Shown: positions 1 to 9,258 of the stretch, piece by piece | Numbering within the stretch: position 1 is the first letter of the stretch | How the letters are laid out: the number at the start of each line of letters is the position of its first letter | Assembly (NCBI RefSeq): GCF_007197995.1 | Contig: NZ_VKKH01000010.1 | Span: 17,452-81,451 of the forward strand | Direction of reading: 5' to 3' | Length of the DNA stretch: 64,000 nt | Source: Aliiglaciecola sp. M165 | Lineage (GTDB): Bacteria; Pseudomonadota; Gammaproteobacteria; Enterobacterales; Alteromonadaceae | Position numbers and translations under genes: made by a program | Notes under the pieces: model-generated | Databases searched by the model: none | What the model saw: the letters and a program-made list of their open reading frames with translations, nothing else | What the model was told of the DNA's origin: nothing

Positions 1-654
1 CTTAAAATGGTCGATATCGATAAGTCCCAGGCTGACTTTTTCCAGGACCATTTTGCTAGCTATCTCAGAATCAAAATAGCGCCGATTACACAATCCAGTC
101 AACGCATCGTATAAGGCTTCTTGCTGACTAGCTTCTAGTTGCGCTTTTAATCTGGCAATTTCCTTTTCAGCACTTGCTAATGCGCCATTAAAGCTCATGG
201 TGCTTTGCCTAATGGTTTGTGCTTCTTTAACCATATTTCGCACCAACCCAAGAACTTCTTCGACTGACCAGCCCTCTTTCTCTACTTTACTTAAATCATC
301 AATGCATACGTCCATGACTTTTTTGTAATCCTGGGTGTCAGATTTGGTGTCTTTGAGCGATTGAGACAGTTCAATCATCATCCCTTCAAGTGACTGGCGT
401 AAGTCCCAAGCATTTACCTCTTCGGTATCGCTCACATAACTGCGATATAGATCTTTGGCGCGCAATTCCGATATGGGAAGCTCACTTTCAACTGCAGCAT
501 CTAATTCTTCGTTCAATTTGGGTGATTCATTACTGACATAGGTGTACCAGAGGGCGTAATTGGAAGGGACGGCCGAAATTTTGTGTTTCACTAACAAAGG
601 TACGGTTTGTTTAAGCGTAACAAAGGATTGTTCGATTTCTTCTTTTGACGACAT
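1..654 (-). CDS. GGDEF-domain diguanylate cyclase, 5' part only
   Basis: Reading the minus strand from an ATG at 652-654 gives 218 uninterrupted codons that run off the left edge. The first ~170 residues are a soluble, charged, helix-rich region (starts MSSKEEIEQSF) with no membrane segment. It then enters a GGDEF domain: the typical entry motif DALTGLCNRRYF is followed by LGLIDIDHFK, the first metal-binding Asp region of diguanylate cyclases. The GG(D/E)EF signature itself lies outside the window, so catalytic competence cannot be judged. The expected role is cyclic-di-GMP synthesis in the cytoplasm. An AGGCTAGG-like ribosome site precedes the ATG. The gene is divergent from the HMG-CoA reductase at 874. 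Confidence 0.85.
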   Translation of the reverse strand, partial: MSSKEEIEQSFVTLKQTVPLLVKHKISAVPSNYALWYTYVSNESPKLNEELDAAVESELPISELRAKDLYRSYVSDTEEVNAWDLRQSLEGMMIELSQSLKDTKSDTQDYKKVMDVCIDDLSKVEKEGWSVEEVLGLVRNMVKEAQTIRQSTMSFNGALASAEKEIARLKAQLEASQQEALYDALTGLCNRRYFDSEIASKMVLEKVSLGLIDIDHFK

Positions 655-873
655 AACCTAGCCTTTTGGTGAATAAATAATTGTTCGTACTCGAAATGGT
701 AAAGTCCATTAAATGCCATCTCACTGATCTGTGTCAATTCAACTCGTATCGATTCTTACTAAATTGGCTATTTGCACTATCCTGAATGATAGGTCGTGAT
801 GGTTGTTGCTGCCAAATCATGTAACTACAACCCACTCGCTCTCGTTTAGGCACTAAAAAACGGAGAATAAAAC

Positions 874-2418
874 GTGTTCATTCCCAGTATCCTTTTAAAG
901 CAGCTCTACACCCACGGTAGTTTAGTCAAAACCGATGATGGCGTGTCGTTTAAACTCAAAAATAGACTTAAAGACGCCAAATTGAATGAACTGTTGTGGA
1001 TTAGTATTGATGGCAATAAAGTCGATCCTAAACAAATTTCATTTCAGGTGGGCGCAGACACTAGATTGTCGTTCGAACAAATGAATGAGCATGGTGAAGT
1101 CGATTTTCCCCTAAAAAGTGTAATTACTGTGATGATTGAATTTGATCAGTCATTACACAGTGAAAAGTACAAATTGGGGATCTCATTTAAAGCCTCTCCT
1201 TTTGGAACGCTTAAATTTGACGTCGAAGACGTGGTGACTGAAATCAAACATGATCCGAAAAAAATACCTCGCGACGAACACAATGATTATGGTCCAGATA
1301 TCATTGAATCCAGACAGAAGTTTTTTGAAAACTTTGCCGGTGGCAAAGTTAACCATATTGCTAAATATTCTATTGACCCTTCAGAATTGGCTGGCAACGT
1401 CGAAAGCTTTGTTGGTGTCGCCCAGGTACCTATTGGATTGGCTGGGCCGGTATTGATCAATGGAGAGCACGCTAAAGGAGAGTTTATAGTTCCTTTAGCT
1501 ACGACAGAAGGCACCTTGGTTGCGTCTTACACTCGGGGGATGAAGTTGTTGAACATGAGTGGCGGAATAACTTCCACTGTGGTTGACGATGCGATGCAGC
1601 GCGCCCCAGTATTTGTCTTCCAAAATGCCCGGGGAGCGCGTGATTTTGTTGGCTGGGTAAAAAATAATTTTGATACCATCAAGCATGAAGCCGAGGCCAC
1701 TTCAAGTGTGGCGAATCTGACTTATATCGACCACATTTTGTCGAATAAATTTGCGTTTTTGCGGTTTAATTACAAAACCGGCGATGCCGCAGGGCAGAAT
1801 ATGGTTGGTAGGGCGACCTTTGCCGCCTGCGGCTGGATCCTCGACCACTACCCTGGGATCACTGATTTTTACTTGGAATCAAACTTTGCCACAGACAAAA
1901 AGGCCTCACAAATAAACATCATGCGTACCCGTGGCAAACGGGTTGTCGCTGAGGCCACGATAAAACGAGAACATTTATTAAAAGTGATGCGGGTTGAGCC
2001 CAAACAAATTGATTATCACGGTCGTGTTGCTGCAGTGGGTTCGTTTTTGTCAGGAGTGAATAATACCGGTCTACATTCGCCCAATGGCATAACAGCCATG
2101 TTTATTGCGACCGGTCAAGATGTGGCGAATGTGTCTGAATCCTCCGCTGGGATACTGTACTCTGAATTAACCGACGAGGGCGATTTATATCTTTCCTTGA
2201 CGATACCTTCGCTAATCGTTGCAACCTATGGCGGTGGAACGGGTATTGGAACTCAAAAAGAGTGTCTACAATTGATGGATTGCTATGGGCGCGATCGCGT
2301 ATACAAGCTTGCGGAGATAATTGGTGCGGTTGCTTTAGCAGGAGAGATATCCCTAGCTTCAGCGATATCATCCTCTGACTGGGTATCGTCTCACGAAGCT
2401 TATGGTCGCAATCGCTAA
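874..2418 (+). CDS. Hydroxymethylglutaryl-CoA reductase with N-terminal extension (paralog 1)
   Basis: 514 aa from a GTG at 874, preceded by GGAGA at 862-866. Residues ~170-514 are an HMG-CoA reductase catalytic domain, which interconverts HMG-CoA and mevalonate with NAD(P)H. Visible family motifs: GNVESFVGVAQVPIG (dimer/substrate motif), TTEGTLVAS with catalytic Glu212, TGDAAGQNM (cofactor site), TDKK with Lys342, TGQD with Asp416, ATYGGGTG, and WVSSH with His507. The order and spacing follow class I enzymes. Residues 1 to ~140 are a beta-rich extension of unknown function that the second copy (49413) lacks; it has no membrane anchor. A gammaproteobacterium normally makes isoprenoids by the MEP route, so the physiological direction is unclear. 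A hairpin terminator follows directly. Confidence 0.9.
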   Translation: MFIPSILLKQLYTHGSLVKTDDGVSFKLKNRLKDAKLNELLWISIDGNKVDPKQISFQVGADTRLSFEQMNEHGEVDFPLKSVITVMIEFDQSLHSEKYKLGISFKASPFGTLKFDVEDVVTEIKHDPKKIPRDEHNDYGPDIIESRQKFFENFAGGKVNHIAKYSIDPSELAGNVESFVGVAQVPIGLAGPVLINGEHAKGEFIVPLATTEGTLVASYTRGMKLLNMSGGITSTVVDDAMQRAPVFVFQNARGARDFVGWVKNNFDTIKHEAEATSSVANLTYIDHILSNKFAFLRFNYKTGDAAGQNMVGRATFAACGWILDHYPGITDFYLESNFATDKKASQINIMRTRGKRVVAEATIKREHLLKVMRVEPKQIDYHGRVAAVGSFLSGVNNTGLHSPNGITAMFIATGQDVANVSESSAGILYSELTDEGDLYLSLTIPSLIVATYGGGTGIGTQKECLQLMDCYGRDRVYKLAEIIGAVALAGEISLASAISSSDWVSSHEAYGRNR

Positions 2419-2429
2419 TCTACAGACTT

Positions 2430-2463
2430 AAAAAAGCGCACACATCAAGGTGCGCGCTTTTTT
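2430..2463. terminator. Bidirectional rho-independent terminator
   Basis: A 14-bp stem with one mismatch (2430-2443 pairing with 2450-2463, loop ATCAAG) has an A-run on its left side and a T-run on its right. It can terminate both the HMG-CoA reductase gene (plus strand) and the convergent nfeD-like gene, whose stop codon (2463-2465) touches it. Confidence 0.85.
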
Positions 2464-2918
2464 TATTCTTCTGGTTCGACGTAGAATATTCCTACGGCGT
2501 TTTTAACCACCTTTACCATGGTGCCCGCAGGGATACATTTAGAGCTTTTTAATTTCCACTGAATACCTGAATAGTGGTATTCGATGTTAGACGCAGGATT
2601 AAGATCTTCATCCAACATAAACGTATGTCCGATTAGATCATTTTGCGCAGGTTGCTTATCGACTTTCGATTGCAGGTTTTTAAGCGGCTTCCACAATAGA
2701 GCAGCGTCCATTGCTGTGATAAGCCCAACCGCAAGTGCAGCACTCATCAAGGTTTCTGGGATCACGCCAACAAACATCAACACGCCCGCAAACACTGCCG
2801 CTAAGCCGACAAAAAACAGTATGAAGGTTGAAAACCCAAGGATAGCAATTTCAACAGCCAACAAAACCAGTCCAATGACGATCAGACTCTGGGCAAGATT
2901 CTGTGTAAACCACTCCAT
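2463..2918 (-). CDS. NfeD-like short membrane protein
   Basis: 151 aa. Residues ~10-80 hold three or four closely spaced hydrophobic segments (LIVIGLVLLAVEIAILG onward); the C-terminal ~65 residues are a soluble beta-rich OB-fold-like domain. This is the architecture of short NfeD (NfeD1b/YbbJ type) proteins, which are membrane partners of SPFH-domain proteins. Its start codon overlaps the stop of the upstream qmcA-like gene by one base (TAATG), so the two are translationally coupled, as with ybbK-ybbJ in Escherichia coli. Likely a membrane-quality or microdomain scaffold partner; the exact function is not established. Confidence 0.85.
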   Translation of the reverse strand: MEWFTQNLAQSLIVIGLVLLAVEIAILGFSTFILFFVGLAAVFAGVLMFVGVIPETLMSAALAVGLITAMDAALLWKPLKNLQSKVDKQPAQNDLIGHTFMLDEDLNPASNIEYHYSGIQWKLKSSKCIPAGTMVKVVKNAVGIFYVEPEE

Positions 2919-3859
2919 TATGCTTTGCCTTGATTCATCGAATTAATAACAGTCATGGCTTGAGCAACGACAGAAGCGGTCTCTGTGTTGCCGTCGGGTA
3001 ATAGGACTACCGATGACTCTTTGGCAATAGCCTGTTTGGCTTCGATGGCTTTTGTTGCCAAGTCGAGTTGTATTGCTTTTTGGCCTTCTTCAGTATTTGC
3101 TGCAACACCGACTTTGCGGATAGCTTCTGCTTGGGCTTCAGCTACCGCGACTATGGCTTTAGCCTCACCTTCAGCGCGCAACACTTGTTCCGCTTTATCG
3201 GCCTCTGCCGCTAATACGACTGCAGCTTTGTCACCTTCTGCTCGGTTAATGGCCGCTTGACGGTCACCTTCTGATTCGAGGATTTGAGCACGCTTAACAC
3301 GTTCCGCCTTCATTTGTGCTTCCATCGCTTCCATTACCGATTGAGGCGGCACAATATCTTTAATTTCGTAACGAAGAACCTGAATACCCCATGGCCCTGC
3401 TGCATCATTGATGGATGACACAATATTTGTATTTAACATGTCTCGTTCTTCAAAGGTTTTATCCAGCTCCATCTTACCCAGTTCTGAACGCATTGTGGTT
3501 TGTGCAAGTTGGGTGACAGCGAACACATAATTGTCAACGCCGTAGGTCGCTTTGTAAGGGTCAAGAACTCTGAAATACAGCACCCCATCAACACTCAATG
3601 AAATGTTATCTTTGGTAATTGCGCTTTGCTCAGGTACGTCGACAGCTTGTTCTTTCAACGAACGATCTGCTGCGACCGTATCAATAAAAGGAACAATAAA
3701 ATTCAAACCAGCTTCTTTTGTCGACTGAAACTTGCCAAAACGTTCAATCAAAAATGCACGGTTTTGCGGTACAAATTTCACCGAAGACTTTAAAAGAACA
3801 ACGACAAAAACCAATATCGCAGTTTGTACTGTTAAAATGTAGTCAAACACAAATTCCAT
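2918..3859 (-). CDS. qmcA: SPFH/band 7 membrane-microdomain protein (QmcA/paraslipin type)
   Basis: 313 aa. One N-terminal membrane segment (about residues 8-24) is followed by a band-7/SPFH domain (VPQNRAFLIERFGKF ... IVPFIDTVAADR) and a long Ala/Glu-rich coiled coil (about residues 175-260, repeated AEGDKAAVVLAAEADKAEQ-type heptads). Its length and motifs fit the E. coli QmcA (YbbK) family (~305 aa). These proteins oligomerise into membrane-bound cages or microdomains, often around proteases such as FtsH. It is the first gene of a two-gene unit with the nfeD-like gene. The start ATG is at 3857-3859. Confidence 0.9.
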   Translation of the reverse strand: MEFVFDYILTVQTAILVFVVVLLKSSVKFVPQNRAFLIERFGKFQSTKEAGLNFIVPFIDTVAADRSLKEQAVDVPEQSAITKDNISLSVDGVLYFRVLDPYKATYGVDNYVFAVTQLAQTTMRSELGKMELDKTFEERDMLNTNIVSSINDAAGPWGIQVLRYEIKDIVPPQSVMEAMEAQMKAERVKRAQILESEGDRQAAINRAEGDKAAVVLAAEADKAEQVLRAEGEAKAIVAVAEAQAEAIRKVGVAANTEEGQKAIQLDLATKAIEAKQAIAKESSVVLLPDGNTETASVVAQAMTVINSMNQGKA

Positions 3860-4089
3860 ATTATTAATTCTCCGAGTTGTTACAAAGCGTTGAATTCGTT
3901 CTAACGCATTTGATGCTATGAATACTTTGCGGATAAGTCCGCTGAGTTGACCACTTTACCACATTATGCCTATCCTCATAGATCATTGCCTATCCAGCGA
4001 CGAGCAGTAACCATTGCATTGCTCAAACCGACTACGACTGAAGGTGCGAGTGAGCTATGAAGTAGATTTTACTTCGCTTCATTGACAGA

Positions 4090-5418
4090 TTATTTTAAAT
4101 CTAAGAGGTATCGCAATAAAAATACTAAGGCCATTAAGTAGGTGACTATCGAGATCTGTTTATATTTACCCATTCCTAGGCTCACGCCAACATAGGTTAT
4201 AAAGCCCAACGCTATGCCCTCGCTGATACTGAAAGTCAAAGGCATAGCAAGCAGGGCAACCGTAGCGGTTGCAACAGAAGGAAGATCATCAAAATCTAAT
4301 TGGCGAAAAGATTCCATCATGAATATTCCTACCATGACCAGTGCCGGCGTTGTGGCCACAATAGGTATGATTTTCATCACCGGCGTTAAAAATAAAGCCA
4401 AAATAAAACACAGACCCACAACAACGGAAGTCATTCCGGTTCGCCCACCTGCAGAGACGCCAGACGCAGATTCCACATAGGACGTAACAGGTGACGTTCC
4501 CAATACGGCTCCCGCAACACTTGCTGTAGCATCGGCTGTCATTGCCTGTCCCATCTTGGGTAGTTCGTCGTTCTTATCTAGCAAATTAGCCTTTCGCGAA
4601 ACACCAATTAACGTACCGATGGTGTCGAACATATTCACGAATAAAAGGGCGAAAATAAGATCCCAGGTTGTCGCAAAATGGGTTAATGGATACATGATAT
4701 CCATAGCAAAAAAAGTCGTCGAGATACTTTCAGGTGCGCCGAGTATGGCTTCTGGTATGGGCGTAAGGCTGCCGTCTGCGACAGGAATAAAAATGCCAAT
4801 GACTGTGAGTAGAATAACAGACAACAATATTGCGCCAGTAATATTGCGGGCCACCAATATGATAGTCACGACGATGCCAATCAAAGCTAATAAGGGTACT
4901 GGGCTTGATAGATCTCCCAAGGAGACTAATGTGGCAGGGTTATCGATTATAACGCCGGCATTTTTTAGACCAATAAAAGCGATAAACAGGCCAATACCAC
5001 ATTGCACACCGATTTTAAGCGCGTGAGGTATAGATTGGGCGATCTTCTTTCTTATTCCCATGAGCGACAACAGCAAGAACAAAATGCCATTCCAGAACAC
5101 AATGCCTAAGGCTGCATCCCAGGGAATTTCACGGGTTATACATATTGTAAAAGCAAAAAATGCATTCAATCCCATGCCAGGAGCCAAGGCGATTGGGTAG
5201 TTGGTCATAAACGCCATTAGCAGGGTGCCTACGCAAGCCGCTAGGGCAGTGACAGTGATGAGTCCTTCAATCGGCATTCCGCTGGCAGATAATATGCTGG
5301 GGTTGACCACCAAGATGTACGACATTGCTGCAAAGGTCGTTAACCCTGCGATGATTTCAGTTTTGGCTGTGGTTTTATGTTCTTGTAGACGAAACAGACG
5401 CTCTAAAAAGGCTGCCAT
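4090..5418 (-). CDS. NCS2 (AzgA-type) purine nucleobase permease
   Basis: 442 aa, almost entirely hydrophobic with 12 or more predicted membrane spans. It begins MAAFLERLFRLQEHKTT and continues with TEIIAGLTTFAAMSYILVVNP, the hallmark start of the AzgA branch of nucleobase-cation symporter-2 permeases (adenine or guanine/hypoxanthine uptake, e.g. PurP, GhxP, PbuG). The family signature region LFVNMFDTIGTLIGV and the TSPVTSYVESASGV segment are present. Substrate choice among purines cannot be made from sequence alone. It stands alone, with 230 bp to qmcA downstream and ~195 bp to the amidohydrolase upstream. No purine riboswitch structure was recognised upstream. Confidence 0.9.
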   Translation of the reverse strand: MAAFLERLFRLQEHKTTAKTEIIAGLTTFAAMSYILVVNPSILSASGMPIEGLITVTALAACVGTLLMAFMTNYPIALAPGMGLNAFFAFTICITREIPWDAALGIVFWNGILFLLLSLMGIRKKIAQSIPHALKIGVQCGIGLFIAFIGLKNAGVIIDNPATLVSLGDLSSPVPLLALIGIVVTIILVARNITGAILLSVILLTVIGIFIPVADGSLTPIPEAILGAPESISTTFFAMDIMYPLTHFATTWDLIFALLFVNMFDTIGTLIGVSRKANLLDKNDELPKMGQAMTADATASVAGAVLGTSPVTSYVESASGVSAGGRTGMTSVVVGLCFILALFLTPVMKIIPIVATTPALVMVGIFMMESFRQLDFDDLPSVATATVALLAMPLTFSISEGIALGFITYVGVSLGMGKYKQISIVTYLMALVFLLRYLLDLK

Positions 5419-5502
5419 AAATCAATCCCTTTTGTTTTTTAAAGCATTATGCAGTTCCAAGGGTTGAATTGACAGGGGCATTTATGGGAGCTGAAAGAAG
5501 TA

Positions 5503-5561
5503 ATACCAATCCGCATGATTTTTTGTTCACTGAGAGGGCAAACAAATATGCGGGTTGGTAT
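5503..5561. repeat. Imperfect 14-bp inverted repeat, candidate interspersed intergenic repeat
   Basis: ATACCAATCCGCAT at 5503-5516 is mirrored by ATGCGGGTTGGTAT at 5548-5561, with one position differing (a G-T pair in RNA). The arms enclose 31 bases. Short inverted elements with ATACCAATCCGCAT-like ends are, as I remember, dispersed in Alteromonadales intergenic regions; only one copy is visible here. Confidence 0.5.
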
Positions 5562-5563
5562 AA

Positions 5564-5600
5564 GACCTAAGATTCAATGTCAGGCATAGAATCTTAGGTC
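5564..5600 (-). terminator. Perfect 12-bp hairpin downstream of the amidohydrolase gene
   Basis: GACCTAAGATTC (5564-5575) and GAATCTTAGGTC (5589-5600) form a perfect 12-bp stem with a 13-base loop. It lies 13 bases past the stop of the minus-strand amidohydrolase gene. No clear T-run follows on either strand, so it may be an mRNA 3'-end stabiliser or part of the adjacent repeat rather than a classical terminator. Confidence 0.5.
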
Positions 5601-5613
5601 ATTGATCGTTAAA

Positions 5614-8600
5614 TTAGTGCACCCACTTATGGCGCTTGCCTTTTTCATGGATAGCGGCTTCAGTCTCTTTTGGCATAAAGCTTTGATTGTCCATTTCGAA
5701 GAAGAAGGGTTGGCGTTTTTTCTTGCTTCCCACTTCGTTCATTGTGGCCGCTTCAAATACTCGTCCATTGATTACGGTATAATCAACAAATTCACTTCGA
5801 CGCAGGTCGCTCAATACATCTCCATCAATAACGACTAAATCAGCCACTTTACCGACTTCAATACTACCGATTTGTTTGTCCATGCCTAAGTGAACTGCGC
5901 CATCAATTGTGCCACCTCGTATTGCTTCCCAGGCAGTAAAACCACCCTGGTGCATGATCCACAACTCCCAATGGGCAGCTAGACCTTCACGCTGACCGTG
6001 TGCGCCGATGTGTACACCAACGCCATTGTCACGCAAGACTTTTGCATATTTGGCCACATCTATATGGTTATATTGATTGTCAGGAGCGGCAGGTCGACGA
6101 ATCGAGCGACGATCGACCAAGAAATGTGGGGTATAACGCATTAGGCGCTCGTTTTTCCACACTTCAGTGCGATCATACCAATACTCTTCACCCATCAACC
6201 CACCATATGACACAACAAAGGTCGGTGTGTAACCGAACTTAGTCGCCGACCACAATTTAGTCAAATCGTTGTAACCGTTAGCAATAGGTAAAGAGTGCTC
6301 CAAGCCTGTATGCCCATCTACAAGCATCGACAGGTTTTGCTGGAATTTACCGCCACCTTCAGGCACAACCATCAAGCCTAATTCCTTTGCAGCAGCAAGA
6401 ACTTGTTGGCGTTGATCTCGACGAGGCTGATTGTAACTTTTTACAGAGATCGCACCGACGTCCTTGAGTCTTTGCAAATGATATTTGGCATCATCAAAGC
6501 TCTTGATAATGGCTTTGTAGCCTATCGCTTCGGCACCATAAAGGATGGTTCCTGTTGAATAAATTCGAGGAGCGACAATTTTCCCCGCTTTTTGTAATTC
6601 TGCCGCTGAAAAAATCTCAGTGGTGTCATTTGATGGATCGTGAATTGTGGTCACACCAAATGCCAGGTTGGAGTACTGACTCCAGTTTTGTTGAGGGATG
6701 ATTTCGCTTGTACCTTGTGATCCGTGGGCGTGAGTATCTATCAATCCTGGGATGACAGTCTTGCCTTTTGCGTCGATTACCATGGCATCGTCTGGCACAC
6801 TAACTTCGTCAGCACTGCCAACGGCTTCAATGCGATTGTCCTTAATCAGCACAACACCATTTTCGATGACTTCCTGTTGGTTATTTGCATCACGCATGGT
6901 CACCACATTTCCGCCAACGATTGCTTTATAGCCATTGGGTTTGTAAGAAGCTTGCTTAAACGAAAGGTTGTAACCTTCGGCAACAGGCTCTGGTAACTCT
7001 TCTGGCGCACCATCCACAAAAGCAAAAGCATCTTTTAATTCACGTTCAAAATAGAATGGACCGTGATACCAACTAACCGCTTGGTTATCGGCATGCCATG
7101 TCAAATATTCTCCTGCACGACTGGACACCTGAGTGACCGGAATTGAGGTCGATTTAGGACCAATGCTTTGGCGTTTACCCATTTGTTTAAATGGTGCTAC
7201 ATACGCATTGTATTGGTGAACAAATGCAATCCATTTACCGTCATGAGACAGGCGATATTCACTTATTTTATCTGCACCGTATAAATGTTCACGCTTATCT
7301 TCGCCATTTAGGTCAACACTGACCAACTGTGTTTCGGTAAAGGGAGTGCCACCAACTACAGTAGTGAAATATACGCGCTCGTTGTTGCCAGAAAAGTGTG
7401 GCGAAACTCCACGTTTGGCAACGCGAGTGTGTGTTTCATCGTCGAGATTCGTCACATATATACCCGGTTCAACCGACCATTTGGGCGATAAGAGATAACC
7501 ACCAGTGATTTTACGATAGGTGACTAATTCACCATCAACAGAGAAGCTCGGCTCAACGTAATGACCAGGGTCTTTGCTAATTACTTTTCCTTTACCACCT
7601 CTGGCAGAGACTATTCTGATTGAACCTAAAGATTGGTCATTCCAAGTGGTGTAAACAATCTTTTTACCGTCGTTTGAATATCTCGGGTAATACTCATCAT
7701 GGTCATTTTGTTTGGTTAATCGTTTCATTTTGCCGGTTTTTACGTTTTTCACATAAAGTTTGCCCAGTGCTTGAAACAGGATATTTTTACCATCTGGTGA
7801 TTTTTGTGCCCAACGGATCATTTTGACGTCAAATTCATCCGGTGCGACATCTACATCAAAGCGGACGGCGTCTGCATACTTGAGTTGAGTAGAAACGGAT
7901 ACAGGGATAGTATCGATTTTGCCATCTGCAACGCTTATTTTATGAAATTTTCCTCCGGTCCAAAAAACGATGTGTTTTGAATCTGGGGTCCAATCAAAAT
8001 AAGCGAAATAACCTTCTGTACCAAAACCTTCTTGCATATCACGCTCGAGATCCTGATAAAGTGCGTTTTCGCTGCCGTCGCGCAAATTTTTAACGAACAG
8101 TGCGGTTTTGTTCTTTATTCGGCGTACAAAAGCGAGGTGTTCACTATTGGGAGATGGTGTTGGAACTATCGCACCACCAGTGCCAGATACAAAACGTTCC
8201 TCTTCACCTGTTTCCATCTCATAACGAGTGATAGCAAAAACAGATTTTAACGGATCACGGTTATAGCTAAATGTCGTGCCTGAAGTGATGTCTTGAGTGA
8301 AATAGACATATTTGCCATCAGGTGAGAAAGCAGGATCAGCAATGTTCTTTTGGTCGCGTTTACCATTGACTCGTGCTTTTAGCTTAATCCCGTCGCCACC
8401 GGATTTGTGGTACATCCACACTTCACCTGCCGGGATACTACGACTCGACATGATGCCCTTGGTCGCAATGATATATTCACCATCTGGACTCCATTTGGGC
8501 GAATGCATGATGTTGTTTTTTTCTTTAGAAACCTGTTTCAATTCGCTGCCATCAATATTCATCGTCCAAATATTTGATAGTCCACCGCGATCAGAACTGA

Positions 8601-8958
8601 AGGCGACTTTTTTACCATCGGGGCTAACGGCAGGATGAATATTCCAGGCAAAATCTTGAGTGAGCGGCTTGGCTTGGCCTCCTTTAGCGTCGACGATAAA
8701 AATGTCGCCAAGGGTGTCGAACACCATACTATCGCCATCGGGACTGACGTCTAGACTCGCCCAGGTTACTTCATCTGAATTGATATCAAGGGTAGATAAT
8801 TCAAAAGGAGGATTGAGTACATCCCACTTTTCTTTTTCTTCACTATTGGTATCGGCTGAGGTTTCGCTTTCTTGCGCTGCCAAATTGGAAGTAAAAAGTA
8901 TTAAGCTAAAACTAAGCAAGACAGAACGGGCTTGTGACCAAGCCAAGTGTTTTTTCAT
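5614..8958 (-). CDS. Secreted TolB-like propeller / amidohydrolase fusion protein
   Basis: 1114 aa. A signal peptide (MKKHLAWSQ ... SNLAAQE, cleavage near residue 28) sends it to the periplasm or beyond. Residues ~55-640 hold repeated PD40/WD40-like blades (e.g. SPDGKKVAFSSDRGG, SPDGKYVYFTQD) typical of TolB-type propellers. Residues ~670-1080 form an amidohydrolase-superfamily barrel: composite beta domain (GGNVVTMRDANNQQEV), metal motif PGLIDTHAHG near residue 741, then GAHGQREG and GKVADLVVIDGD. The arrangement matches large 'amidohydrolase family' exoenzymes related to imidazolonepropionase/prolidase-type hydrolases. The substrate is unknown; peptide or cyclic amide hydrolysis is a guess. 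It is a monocistronic unit with a hairpin downstream. Confidence 0.85.
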   Translation of the reverse strand: MKKHLAWSQARSVLLSFSLILFTSNLAAQESETSADTNSEEKEKWDVLNPPFELSTLDINSDEVTWASLDVSPDGDSMVFDTLGDIFIVDAKGGQAKPLTQDFAWNIHPAVSPDGKKVAFSSDRGGLSNIWTMNIDGSELKQVSKEKNNIMHSPKWSPDGEYIIATKGIMSSRSIPAGEVWMYHKSGGDGIKLKARVNGKRDQKNIADPAFSPDGKYVYFTQDITSGTTFSYNRDPLKSVFAITRYEMETGEEERFVSGTGGAIVPTPSPNSEHLAFVRRIKNKTALFVKNLRDGSENALYQDLERDMQEGFGTEGYFAYFDWTPDSKHIVFWTGGKFHKISVADGKIDTIPVSVSTQLKYADAVRFDVDVAPDEFDVKMIRWAQKSPDGKNILFQALGKLYVKNVKTGKMKRLTKQNDHDEYYPRYSNDGKKIVYTTWNDQSLGSIRIVSARGGKGKVISKDPGHYVEPSFSVDGELVTYRKITGGYLLSPKWSVEPGIYVTNLDDETHTRVAKRGVSPHFSGNNERVYFTTVVGGTPFTETQLVSVDLNGEDKREHLYGADKISEYRLSHDGKWIAFVHQYNAYVAPFKQMGKRQSIGPKSTSIPVTQVSSRAGEYLTWHADNQAVSWYHGPFYFERELKDAFAFVDGAPEELPEPVAEGYNLSFKQASYKPNGYKAIVGGNVVTMRDANNQQEVIENGVVLIKDNRIEAVGSADEVSVPDDAMVIDAKGKTVIPGLIDTHAHGSQGTSEIIPQQNWSQYSNLAFGVTTIHDPSNDTTEIFSAAELQKAGKIVAPRIYSTGTILYGAEAIGYKAIIKSFDDAKYHLQRLKDVGAISVKSYNQPRRDQRQQVLAAAKELGLMVVPEGGGKFQQNLSMLVDGHTGLEHSLPIANGYNDLTKLWSATKFGYTPTFVVSYGGLMGEEYWYDRTEVWKNERLMRYTPHFLVDRRSIRRPAAPDNQYNHIDVAKYAKVLRDNGVGVHIGAHGQREGLAAHWELWIMHQGGFTAWEAIRGGTIDGAVHLGMDKQIGSIEVGKVADLVVIDGDVLSDLRRSEFVDYTVINGRVFEAATMNEVGSKKKRQPFFFEMDNQSFMPKETEAAIHEKGKRHKWVH

Positions 8959-9258
8959 GATAGGTTCCCGGTAGTCACTATTATTTTTGTGAGAATACTA
9001 TACGTTAAAAAGCGTCGAATGAGATCCAATTACCCAGTGATTTTCATTTTAATTAAGAGCTCTAAAGGCAACTTTTATGAACACGCTCTAGCATAGACTT
9101 TGCCCACATGCTGTATTTTGTTCAATTTATTATTCCAATCAGTTATTTAGCAACGGAATAAAAAGTGGTTTACAGTCATTAAGTCAATCTGGCGAAACTT
9201 TCAGGTTGTCTATAGGCCCGAGTTGGGGCAAAAATAGCAAAGGAATAAGGATATATTT
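8959..9258. other. 300-bp divergent intergenic region
   Basis: AT-rich spacer between the divergent amidohydrolase and lipoprotein genes; it must hold both promoters. I see no strong sigma-70 pair, repeat or RNA gene. An AAGGA ribosome site (9241-9245 region) precedes the lipoprotein ATG. Confidence 0.5.

Noticed and set aside
4556..5026. 156-aa antisense ORF in the purine permease gene
   Set aside because: Shadow of a membrane protein gene; no ribosome site.
5419..5502. Purine riboswitch ahead of the NCS2 permease
   Set aside because: No conserved three-way-junction pattern was recognised in the short upstream region.
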